Part shown: in pieces, positions 23,701-35,700 of the stretch
Position numbering within the stretch: the first letter of the stretch is position 1
Layout: each line of letters starts with the position of its first letter
DNA from: Corella eumyota
Taxonomy: Eukaryota > Chordata > Ascidiacea > Phlebobranchia > Corellidae
DNA length: 64,000 nt
Assembly: GCA_963082875.1 (NCBI GenBank)
Contig: OY720098.1
Span: 12,648,001-12,712,000, forward strand
Direction of reading: 5' to 3'
Notes under the pieces: generated by a model
The model's database searches: none
Seen by the model: only the letters and a program-made list of their open reading frames with translations
Told to the model about the DNA's origin: nothing
Program-made: the position numbers and the translations under genes

Positions 23701-26700
23701 ATTTCTTCGACTAAACAGAGTGCTTAACTTTCTTCGATTTGTGCCATCAACTTTTTCAAGATGGGAGTACAGCTTAAATGTTAAGATTGTTCAAGTCAGA
23801 TGTTTCAAGTTTGTGATTTACATTTACACTTTCACACATATGTGTGCTGGGTTTTTCTACTGGTGGTCTTGCAGTTATGTGAAGCAAAGGTAGAAGTATA
23901 CTTTTTTCTGTGTTTAATCATGCTTTTCTAAACAAGCATACTTTTAGTTACTGTAATTTATAAGCATGGTGTTTTGATCAATACATGCGGAGAGAATATG
24001 TGGGAGTATGCTCAATAATGTACAAAACTGACTGAAAATTGGGAAAGCTTATGTTACCAAATGTTTAAGCTGTAAAATCAACGTTTCAACATCGAGGATA
24101 AAGATTAACAAAAAATCTAATAAATTTACATCAATCTTGTTATTGATATTTATATTTTTAACAGCTCTGTTGACTTCATCTTGTACAAATGTCGGTTTGG
24201 ATCATGGGCTTGGGTGTTTGATATTAGCTACACCACAAACAGAGCTCAGGATTATATTAAGACAATGTATTGGGCTTCAACAACACTTACGAGTACTGGG
24301 TAAGAAGTTAAGGACTATCTAGTAGAAAACTATTTTTAAAATGACGTTACTATTTTAAATTTAAAAGTAAGTTTTTTTGATATATCCAATTTTTTTTTAA
24401 CATTTATTTTTGTAATATCTTTATAAAAAATTCTTTGAAATTTAATTAAATTTGAAATTTTTTTGTTATTAAAATACAAGCAAATGATTTTTAACCTAAA
24501 CAAACAGTAATAACCTAAAAAATTATAATAAAAAATGGTCCCTTTAAACTATTTTTAACAAATAAGCTAAATTGTACAATATTATTTTCTTAACTTAGGT
24601 ATGGTGATATATCAGCCAGCACCACAACAGGAAGATTATTTGCTTTGATAACAATGATAATAGGGACTCTTTTATATGGCTGGCTTATTGCTGTAATTGC
24701 CTCCACTGTGTCAAACAGTGATGCTGCTACCGTTCAATACCATAACTCTATGCTTGCTACCAAAAAATATTTGTCAGTTCATATGGTAAGATTTGTTGTT
24801 AGGTGTCATCAAATAAGAGTTTTAAATTTTTAATTAATAAAATATCTTTGTTTAACCTTCTGATTGTCTGTATATTTTATTTAATGATTAAACCTTAGAC
24901 TATTTTGGCAGCTTAAGTATTATTTATAATTTTTTAAATATCTTTATCTCCGATGTGGGAAGGTCGACTGCCTGACCTAAAAACTTAAAGTAACATCAAT
25001 AACATTTGCCCAGTCTCGAGTTGCCTTTGGCAGTTTGGGAAATTTTTTAGATTGTAATTGCTCGATAATTGAACTGCTGATTAAATATTGGCTTAGCAGG
25101 AATTCATATTGTTTATAGCGCCTTACTTAAGGGCGCTACAGCATGAGAGCAGTCACAATGGGGCAGTGGGCATTGAAACCATGCTGATATATGGTGAAGC
25201 AAGTGTTCTTACCAATTCACCATGATGCCTGGTTATTCTTATCGGCATCCAAATATATTGCAATTTTTTTTTTATTATTTTAAAAATAAATATTAGGTCC
25301 CAAAGCCCTTAATTAAACGAGTGATGAATGTGCGTCAGATAGAATGGGAAAGATACCAAGGTACTGCCATACCTGGTGTAAGGACTATAGGACGAGAATT
25401 AACAGCCCAACTTCATAGTGTTCTACTTTACGAAGCAGTAAACAAGTTTGTAGATGGAATGCCATTTTTTACTGGCATTGAGCCTTCGTTCATTGCGATG
25501 TTGTGCAATCACGCTATGATGTTTCATTATGCTGAGGGTGACATCATCATTTATGAGGTAATCTTATGTCATTCATATTGTATATGTTTTATTATGATAT
25601 TTTCGGTTTTGTTTTGATTTGAAATTACAAAAAAGATAATTTTAAGTTTATTTCGTTAGATAATTACATACATACTACTTGATAAGGTTAACGTCGTTTA
25701 GTCTAAAATCTTTTACCAATTGGCATTTGACTAAAAATTATTTGCCCCTTTTTTAGTTTCTAAAAAAACCTAAAGGTTGGTAAAGTGTTGCTTTCAGAAT
25801 TTCGGTTAAGGTAAAATGTTCTAATGATAATAAGGATGGAGATACTTAATATACATGTTGCAGATATTGCAAGAAATAGTATGTTTCGGTACAAAATCTT
25901 TTGTTTAGTGATGACTTACTTTTTAGGGAGATTTATCCAGAAACTTGTACATCATTAAACAAGGTCATTGTGATGTTGTTACTCCAGATCTCATTGAAAT
26001 TGTCGACCATCTTGCTCCTGGAGATTATTTTGGTGAAACTGAGGTAATTTAATTTATTACCATAACCAAGATTTCAACAAAAAGAGTTCTTGATAAGCTT
26101 AGTGGTTTTAGTGTAACTATTGAAGTTCAACCTTTTCATCCTTAAAAGATTTTTAAGATGCATTTATAAATATTGGTTTTGATTAATAAACTTAATATGG
26201 TTTCTTAATACTTATTATATTTAATAGTGCATGTAGTTTAATGTTCTTAATTTTAGAGCTTGTTAAAGAGATGGTTCCGTCGCAGAGTTTCTTTTTTAAT
26301 TATGTTGGAATTTTTCCAACTTGCACAAGGATACGATTATTTTAAAAATTGGTCAAGTAGTTTTTGAGATATCGTAATTTGAAGGTAAATATTGTAAATA
26401 GGGAAAATCCCTACGCTCGCGAGTCACGTGACGCACGACGTCATCGTCGTAAGTCATTTGCTGGCAGACATAGGAAAATAACCTTATTTTACCCTCTCTG
26501 AGCCGTTTGTTGTACTTTTTTAAAAATTTTTTTGCAAAAAAACAAACTTAGCATGAAAAGCAAAATTTATCCATATTATATAGGACAGTTGTTACTTGTT
26601 AAGTATTTTTAATTGGGTAGGCCGTGTTTAAAAATTTTTAACAAATTATGGCTATACTCTGAATTTTGAAAATTTACCACCCAAAAACGCTTACAAACTC

Positions 26701-29700
26701 TTGCAAGAAAAAGACGGGTCAACTAAGTCTTATTAAAGCAAAGTTTACCGTTAACACAGTCTTAGTTTTGTTTAAAATAAAAATCACTTCATTGTTGTTA
26801 ACTAATATATTGTCAAATTGTTCAAATTAGCGTATATAGCCTATATAGACGAAATATACTTTTATTTTGGTTATACTATAACAATTATTTTAGTTATATT
26901 TTTACAAGTGTAAAGCCCAAACTAAAGTTAATAAAGGCAGCAAACACTAATATTTGTTGCCAGGGGTACAAGTACTTACGTATATGGTACGTTATATTAA
27001 AAATTGTTTGGAGTTATTAATTAAAAAAATACATAAAAGATGTTAACCAGAATATTTAGTTTATAGTTTATTGATGTATATTATACTTTATGTGTCTTAA
27101 CCAATGTGACGTTTAGTGATTAGAGCTATTTTTATATGATACCCAACAAAATTGTCGGATTTGTTAAGTTTTAAGCAAAACTAACTGTTCTAACAGTAAC
27201 TTTTCTTTAGTAACACTCAGTTGACCTGTCTGTTTCTTGTAAGTGTTGTCAGCCAATGTTGGCCGTTTCTGGCTTGTAAATTTTTAAAATTAACAACATA
27301 ACCTTAATTTGTTGGAATTCTTCAAATACAGCCTACCTAATTAAAAATACTTTGCTAAATATTGCTTTTTATGTTAAGTTTGTTTTCTGCAAAAAGAATT
27401 AAAAAAAAAGTACAACAAACGGCTCAGAGAGGACAAAATAAAGTCATTTTCCTATGTCTGCCAGCATATGATCTAAGGACGATTACGTCGTGCGTCACAT
27501 GACTCGCAAGCGTTGGGACTTTCCCTATTTACAATATTTACCTTCAAATCCTGATATCTCAAAAACTACTTGACCAATTTTTAAAATAATGGTATTCTCG
27601 TGCAAGTTGGAAAAATTCCAACATAATTAAAAAAGAAACTCTACGACCGAACCATCTCTTTAAGTCTTTTTTTTCAAAATAATAAAAAAAAGTCTAAAAA
27701 ATCTTACTTTTAAACCTAGACATTCATTGTGTTTTAAATTTAGAAACAGATTTTACTTTGTTACTTATTTAGGTTTACTAGACCAATACCCCAAAATATT
27801 ACCCATGTTTTTTATTATTTTTTAACACACTTTAAAACAAAACAGACCAAAATTTTACAGATTTAGTTTTTATCTAGTTTAATGGTAAATTTATTTATTT
27901 TTAGATTTTGTTTCGATGTGGATCACCAAGAACTGTAGTAGCTGACACAGCATGTGAGGTTGTTGTGTTAAAACGAGATCATATTGATGAGGTATTAACA
28001 TCTTTTCCAGTACTAGAATCCCAAATGAAGATTATTGCTGGGGATGACAAATATAAAGAACAAATACTAAATGCTATCAAACACAGAAACGAAAATTCAA
28101 GAACTGGGTTTGTAGGCCCCTCTTTTAATGTTTCAGTTACAATTTGTGTAATAAAACTTATATTACACATTGCTAAATAATTAATTTTTTTTTAATGAAA
28201 ATGTTTTGCCACATTCTTTTTAACCATGAAATTTAACTTGCAAAGCAAGTTATAAAACACATGGCTGTACTATATAAGGTCTTGCCTCCACGCAGTAGTG
28301 TTTGGTGCTATAATCGGTATAAACCTTTGCTGAGGTTAAAAATGTCACCAGATCATTTATTGGGTGAATATAATTAATATTATTGAAAACTAGCAAAAGA
28401 AACGCAAGGCTGGGTCAGGGTAACAAATGTTGTAGCTCGTGATATAAGTCTTTTCACATTAAGGTTAAATAAATACAAAAAAAAAAAAATTATTTTAGTG
28501 TTACGATGACTAGTCGATACAAAATGACAGAAATTGAAGGAGGGTCAAAATTATATGCTGGTCGTGTAAAAGCCAAACCAGCTCTTCGACATTTGACAAA
28601 ACAAGACAAAGAGTTATCTGTTGTTACAAACCCAGTACTTCATTTTATGACCAAGCTCTTGCTTCCTTTTACATTTGATCCTTGGAGTAAACCTTATAAG
28701 CTGTATGAGGGTGTTAGAATTGGATTCGTTTTGGCCACTTTGTTTATTGTTCCTTTACAGGTGATTATTGTAACAAATTATGTTTTAATGACATTTTAAA
28801 TCAGTCAACTTTTACATTTTTTTAAACATTTTGTTGATTAACGAAATGAAAAAAACTAATCTTGATTTGCTTGTTCCATTAAACATTTTTTATTAGTAAA
28901 ACATTAAACATTTTAGTAAAACATTAAACACTTAATCTGATCTTGATTTGCTTGTTCCATTAAACATTTTTTATAAGTAAAACATTAAACATTTTTTACT
29001 ATGCTTTTTTGATCTAAAAATTGGATGATATAGGAAATGATGTTACAATGAATTTAACTTTTTTAATAAATTAAATGTTATTTTAGTTTGCCATGCTTCC
29101 TTGCAATACTGGTTTACTAGTATTTCAATACCTTTTTGATTTTTCTTGTCTTGTCGACCAATTTATTAAAGCACATACAAGCTATTATGATAGCAGAGGT
29201 GTAGCTGTGACACACTCTATACAGACGGCAAAGCATTATTTCCACACCAGTTTTGCTGTTGATTTACTATCATGGTTTCCAATAGAGTTATTCGTGTATG
29301 GAATTTTAAGCGAACCAGTTATGAGCGAACAGCAATGGAGATTTGTTGCTTTGTTTCGACTTATGCGCATGTTACAACTTTCAAAGGTGGGTCTTAAACT
29401 TTTTTTAATGGGTTGTTTATTTAAGTTTTGTGAACTAAAAATGGATTTTCGTGTTATCACCAATGCTATTGTGTTATCTACTACTCAATTTTTTTTTTCA
29501 CGATTTGTATTGTGATTTAGGTGTTGAGCTTCATGTCTTACTGGTTATCAGACATTCGTGCTTCACGTAGATGGCTAAAACATTTAAGTAGTGTGTTGTA
29601 TGCTATAATTATTCATCACTGGTTTGCTTGTTTGGTGTTTTTCTCTGCTTCTCCACCTGAAGTTAGCAATGTAAGTATTTTATTTTTTGGTTATTTATCT

Positions 29701-32700
29701 TTAATGTTTGGTAGAATGGCAACTTTACTGCTTGAGCGAAGGTAAACTTTTGTAACTTTACCTCAGTCTTAAAATTTTGGATGTTTCTGAACTGATATGT
29801 TGCCTAACCATTAGCCTGCTGATTGATTTGTTGGTGGGAATTAAACCTGTGACTTTATGTTGTTCAGTGCTATTAAGTTTCATGCTACATCTTTGGATAA
29901 GGTGTTGTATCTTTTACTCACACGACATCAATAATTATGGTTAAACAGATTTAAGTCCTGTATGGTAATGAGGATTGCTATATAGAAAATTTAAAAAACA
30001 ATTTTTATCTTGTATCCTGTTTGGTAAACATAGTTTTTTTAGAACAATCTTATGTATGAAACAATGCCTGAGATGGTCATGTTTAATGCAACTGGTTTTC
30101 CAACTTACATTCACAACTCTTCGTGGATTGGAAACTTGGGAGCAAATTCCGTCTTTCCAGCTCTCGATGTTTTACAGTCAGTTACTGATCAATATATTGT
30201 CAGCTTGTACTGGGCCACAGCAACACTTGTGTGTGTTGGTTATGGTGACATCAGTGCCAGAATGCAGACTGAGATGTTCTTTGCCATTGTTGTCATGATT
30301 TCTGGCACCGTGTATTACTCATATATTCTCGGGGACATTGCTGCTAGTATTCAGACTGATGACATGCGACGTGGACATTACAAAGGAAGGCTTTCCGATA
30401 TTCTAAAGTTTTTCAGGATTTATGATGTTACAAGAAAAACACAAAAACAGGTATTTGTTGTTACATGTTATTAATGATAGATATTGCTAAATTTATTAGT
30501 TTAACGCAGTTTAAGTATAAAGTTTATGTATTTTTCTAGCACATTGTTAAGGTGTAAAAATAATCTAATCTGACATATTAATGGCACTTTGGGTCAAGTT
30601 TTTAACAGTCAATGTGGTTAACAATTTAATTTATGTTGATATTAAGTTGTTAGGTAATATGCTTAAGGTTAAATTTTAATTATTGTTCATAAAAACTGGC
30701 ATAGAATTAAAAATAAGTTTGATTTTTAACAGGTAATGACTTATTATTGTTACCTATGGGACCGAACTCAAGGCGTTGCTCCGGACTACTTGCTTATTGG
30801 ACTTCCACCTTCAATTCGAACAAGTGTATGTCAGAGTATGTACGATCCCATGATCAGAGAAGCTTTTGGAAAGGAAGGTGACGTTGATAAAGAGACTCAA
30901 GGATTTTTCAGACTTTTGTCAACTCATATTCAACCATCACTGTACCTTAAAGAAAGTATTATTTGCAGGTCATATATGATAATTTTTATACAAAGTTATT
31001 TTAACCTTACTTATTTTTCTTTACAACATGAGGTCCAACATTCGTTTACCACCGCTTTCGTGTGTAGCATCTTTGAGTAAAGCACTGTATAAAGAACAAA
31101 CTTATGTTAGGCCTAAAACACATTAAATATCAGTTTACACAATTAACAAAAGCTTAAGGTTACTCAAGACTGGGCCAGGGCAACAAATAGTAAAATATAT
31201 TTAGGTTGTCAAGTCGACCTTCCTACATCAAGGATGATATTGTACAAAATTATTTTAAAATTTTAATTGATTGTTGTCACAGACGAGGTGATATTGGTGA
31301 CGAAATGTTTTTCATACAAAGAGGAAATGTGGCCATCATGGAGGAAGATGATGAAACAGTCGCCACTGTTTTGGGACCTGGACAACATTTTGGAGAGGTG
31401 ATTATTCACTAAAATTGTTTTTTGTGGTAATATTTTAGGGAAAGGCCGACTTAACAGCTTGAACATTGGATACTGTTTATGTTTCCCAACTAGGTTTAAG
31501 TTGACTTTAACAGTTTTAAATATAGTTTGCTAATCTTATATTTATAGCACATTGTTTGAGGCCACTCTGTATAAAACATCATGTTATTGGAAACAGCATA
31601 TTTAATTTTTAATATTTTATTTGAATATATTAAAATATCAGTGCAAAGTTTTTTATACACTTGTACAAATTTATTTAGCAGCCAGTGAAAGTAAAATTTA
31701 TTAATAAATCTAGGTTGCACTACTGTTAGCCACAGCAAGAAGTCGAACCATCAAGGCTTTAACAAATTGTGACTTAAATGTTTTAAACAAGAAAGATTTG
31801 GATGACATTTTGAAAATCTTTCCAAGGTTTAGAGAGAGTCTTACAAATATTGCCAAGGTAGAAATTATATAAAATTATATCACAAAGCACTTTACCCAAC
31901 AAAATTAGATTAAAAATATATTTAAAAAAAAATTATTAAAATTATTGCAGGCAGAAGAAAATTTTGCTAAAAAAACTGAATTAATAAAAAGTGTTTTTGT
32001 TTAACTTGAGGTCTTGGTTAAAAAAATAATAGCATAATATTAGTTATTTATTGTGTTTATTAAAAACGAACAAATATTTATATTAGGATCGAAATGTAAA
32101 AGGGACTCGTTCATTAACTTACACTCAAACACCCAGTCAGGCTGCTTTGGACTCCGGAAATCTTTACTCACAAGATGGTAAAAGAAGAGATGGAATGGAT
32201 AAATTCTTAACTAAAAGGGTAGGAAATTATTAACGAAAAAACATAAAACGAGGGTCAATACTTTTATCATACAACTTTGTTTTGAACTTTCTGATTTTTT
32301 ATTTGCATAGTAACACACATTGTAGACAGTTTGTCATAATATGATAAGTGTTAATTGATAATAATACTTTATTGGTTTAGAGTTGCAAAGATATTGTATT
32401 TGTTTATAAAGCCTAAATTAGGGGCGCAAGGACATTGAAGAATTGGGGATCGAACCTATAAACCCATTTAACCGGCAGCGTGGTGTAGTGGTAAGAACAC
32501 TTGCTACACCACACATGAGGTCGTGGGTTTAATCCCCACTGATCTCATGCTGTAGTGCCCTTGAGTAAGGTGCTATAAACGGTATGAACTCCTGCTGAGC
32601 CAGCAATTAATCAGCAGCATAATTAACGGGCAATTATAATCTATAATATCCCAAACTGCCACAGGCAACTCGAGACTGGGTCGGAGTAACTAATGTTACT

Positions 32701-35700
32701 CTATGTTTATGTCGCGCATTCGACTTTCCCACATCGAGGATAAAGATATATACAAAAAAAAATGTTGTAATGCAAAGTGTATTGACCATTACACCTTGTT
32801 GTATAATAGTTTATTAAATTTTCATATATACCTTGTGTATATTACCTTACCTACCTTGTGTATATTACCTTAATATTTTATTATATTACTTAAACTTTAG
32901 ATAGTGGACTGCGATTCTTTGTTCAGTTACTTCTGGAATCATATGACAGTTTTGCTCGCATTCTTTTCTGGTTGTGCGGCTATTTATCAAGTCTGTTTTT
33001 TTAACCACAACTCCACCTTGTATATGGTTGGCTATTTTATGGATGCATGGTAGGTAGTCTTTTTTTTGAAGTTTTAACCAAGTTAAAAACTTGAATCAAG
33101 ATTTAAATAAATTATTTCGGTTTTTATGTTGAATTTAGATATTTTGTTTTGTTGGCAGTGTAAAAAAAAATATTAAGAATAATATTAATTTTTTATGGTG
33201 GCTTATTTTAGATAAAAAAAAATTGACAGCAATATTTTTTTAAATGTTTATGTAATTACTTTTTTAGTTTTTTTTTCCGGTTGTTACTGTATCATGTTTG
33301 TAACTTTGATTGTGTCTATAGAATAATTAATTATTACTATAAGAACTGACTCTACAGTTAACAAATACTGCCATATTTTCAAACCAGGTTTGAGTTACTA
33401 TCGGCAGTTTACATATTATAGATCATATTGCCACCTTATTAACATGCCAAATAGTTTTTAGCTCACTAAAAGTTTTTTCTATTTGAAGCACCATACTTTG
33501 AGGTGCTTTTACATGAAGGTAGCTAGAATGGCGACATGGTATTCAGAACACTTGCTACACTAGTATTCAGAACACTTGCTACACTACTTCATTGAGGTGT
33601 TATAAACGGTGTGAACTCCTGCTGAGCCAACACTTAATCAGCAGCGTAATTATTGGGCAATTATATTTCCCAAACTGCCAGAAGAAACTCGAGACTGTGT
33701 TGGGGTAACTGATGTTACTTTATGTTTGAGTCGAGAAGTTAACCTTACCACATTGAGAATAAAAATTTATTAAAAACGAGAATCAAACTAATGTTTTTAT
33801 ACTGTAAAGCAAAGTAATTTAATCACCAAACAATGCTGCTGGTGTTTCTTCATATTTTACTTATTGTTTAGGTTTGTATTTGACATGGTTATGTGCTTTC
33901 ACACAACATACTTAGATCAGTTCAGCACCAATATTGATGACCAAAAGAAAATCCAAGTCCGCTATGGCAAAACCTTGACTCTGTTTTGTTTGGATGCAAT
34001 ATCCAATGCCCCATTGGATTTTGTGGCTCATATTGTACCTGGTAACACTGCAATGAAACTTACTATACTTTCCTATGCCAGGCTTAACAGGGTGTTAAGG
34101 TTCTACAGACTAGTGTCTATATTCAAAGCTTGGGAAAAGGATATTAGTAAAGAGTAAGTTGTTTTCAATTTTTTGTTACCTTTTGTTAAAGTTGAAAATA
34201 AGGTTATTTTATTTTACTTTTATAACACATTAGTTTACGTATTATTTTTTTTAAATTATGTTATTTTTAAATTCTAACTTTCATTAAATTTTCTTTGTTA
34301 TCATACTTTTCCTTTAACTTTAATATTTTTAGTATTCTGACATACCGGATGTACAAGTTTCTTTTGTTTGTTTGTTTCACAACCAACACAGTTGGTAGTA
34401 TCTGGTATGTTTTAGCTTGTCCTTACAGTCGATGTCAACAACTAACATGGTCTACAGCTTCAGTTGCAGGTAAGTTCAACCTCAACTTTAAAAAAAATTA
34501 AAGTAGGAACTTTTAAGTATACCTTAACATTTTTGTGTTAAAATTTTAATTTGTGTGTTATTTATGGCTAATAGCCTAAACTTGGCAGTTTGGTATAGTG
34601 GTCAGACCACTTGTCTTTACTGCATAAGGTCTTGGGTTCAATCCTGACTGCTGTTATTCTGTAGCGCCCATGGGTAATGTGCCATAAACGGTATAAACTC
34701 CTGCCAAACCATCTATTAATCAGCGGCATTATGCAAAGCCTAAAGCCAATGAGCAGGTTAATCTATTAAGAAATCTGCTAAATGGTATCCCAAACTACCA
34801 AAAGGCAAATCGAGACTGGGTTGGGGTAGCTGATGACTTTAGGGTAACACTGGTTCCCCCTACCTAGTCTCAAGTTGTCTTTGGCATTTTGAGATATTAT
34901 TGAGCAGATTACATTTTTTGTTTCTAGACTACGTTAACAAACGTGTTTATGGCTATCAACTATTACCCTGGGTTGATTGTCTTTACTGGACAGTGGCTAC
35001 CATGACATCAACTGGTTATGGTGATATTAAGCCAGAAAACCAGTTTGAAATGGTTTATGCTTGTTTGGCTATGGTACTTGGTAAAATTATTATCGGTTAT
35101 TGTCTGGGAATGGTGGCAGCTACACTTGCTAATGATGAAAGTTTAAGAGTTTGGTACGAACAAGGAGTAATTGTAAGTTAACTAAAAGTTTTGTTTATTT
35201 GATAGTTTTTAACTGTCTACTTATGTAAAAGTTATTTTGAATTTTAACGTTGCTTAAAAATAGTAATCGACTTTTTGCATACTGGTTTATTAAAGAGAAA
35301 AATTACCAAATATGTATATGAAAACTTTTTTGTAATTGTAAAGGCTGTGCGACGCTACATGACAGATTTAAAGTTTAAGAAAGAGTTATTCGACCACGTG
35401 ATCCAGTATTACGATTATATGTGGATGAAAAATCAGGGAGTTAATGTCATGAATTTATTCCCAGATCTCTCATTTAGGTTAGTTTATTTAAGTTAGTAAA
35501 ATTTTTATATAATCATTAATATATTTTAATTATCAGGTCAGATAGATAAAAGTAAGACCTCAGGTGTGGTTTATTTTTTACAGTAGAAAAGTAACAGTTA
35601 ACTTCACAAATTTTGCTAGGAAAAAGTTCTAATTATTTATTTAAAAACACCAGCAAAAAAGTTTTAAAGCAAAGGTAGTTAAACATAAGCTTAGTTAGAG

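Larger units (their letters stand above)
22344..28107 (+). other. CNGK copy C, repeat II (exons 11-19)
   Basis: Exons are 22344-22506, 22672-22867, 23015-23172, 23559-23889, 24165-24299, 24599-24785, 25297-25557, 25927-26043 and 27905-28107. The selectivity-filter Gly is again split by an intron (GG at 24298-24299, G at 24599). The long S1-S2 loop keeps three Cys and an N-glycosylation sequon, now NDS. The binding domain has DYFGETE and GSPRTVVADT. The intron before exon 19 is expanded to 1.86 kb by a palindromic element. Confidence 0.87.
28499..32218 (+). other. CNGK copy C, repeat III (exons 20-27)
   Basis: Exons are 28499-28760, 29087-29386, 29521-29670, 30043-30450, 30733-30968, 31283-31397, 31714-31857 and 32087-32218. 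Pore TLVCVGYGDI with a glycosylatable turret (NATG, NSSW). The phosphate-binding cassette GQHFGEVALLLATARSRT is identical to copy B. Confidence 0.87.

Noticed and set aside
29975-30298. 107-codon frame overlapping the copy C repeat III pore exon
   Set aside because: It is a shifted frame of the true exon 30043-30450, which carries the conserved GYG pore.
32473-32540. A functional tRNA gene in the SINE head
   Set aside because: The B box is changed (GGTTTAATCCC), the acceptor stem does not pair well, and the sequence runs straight into the SINE body found in other copies.
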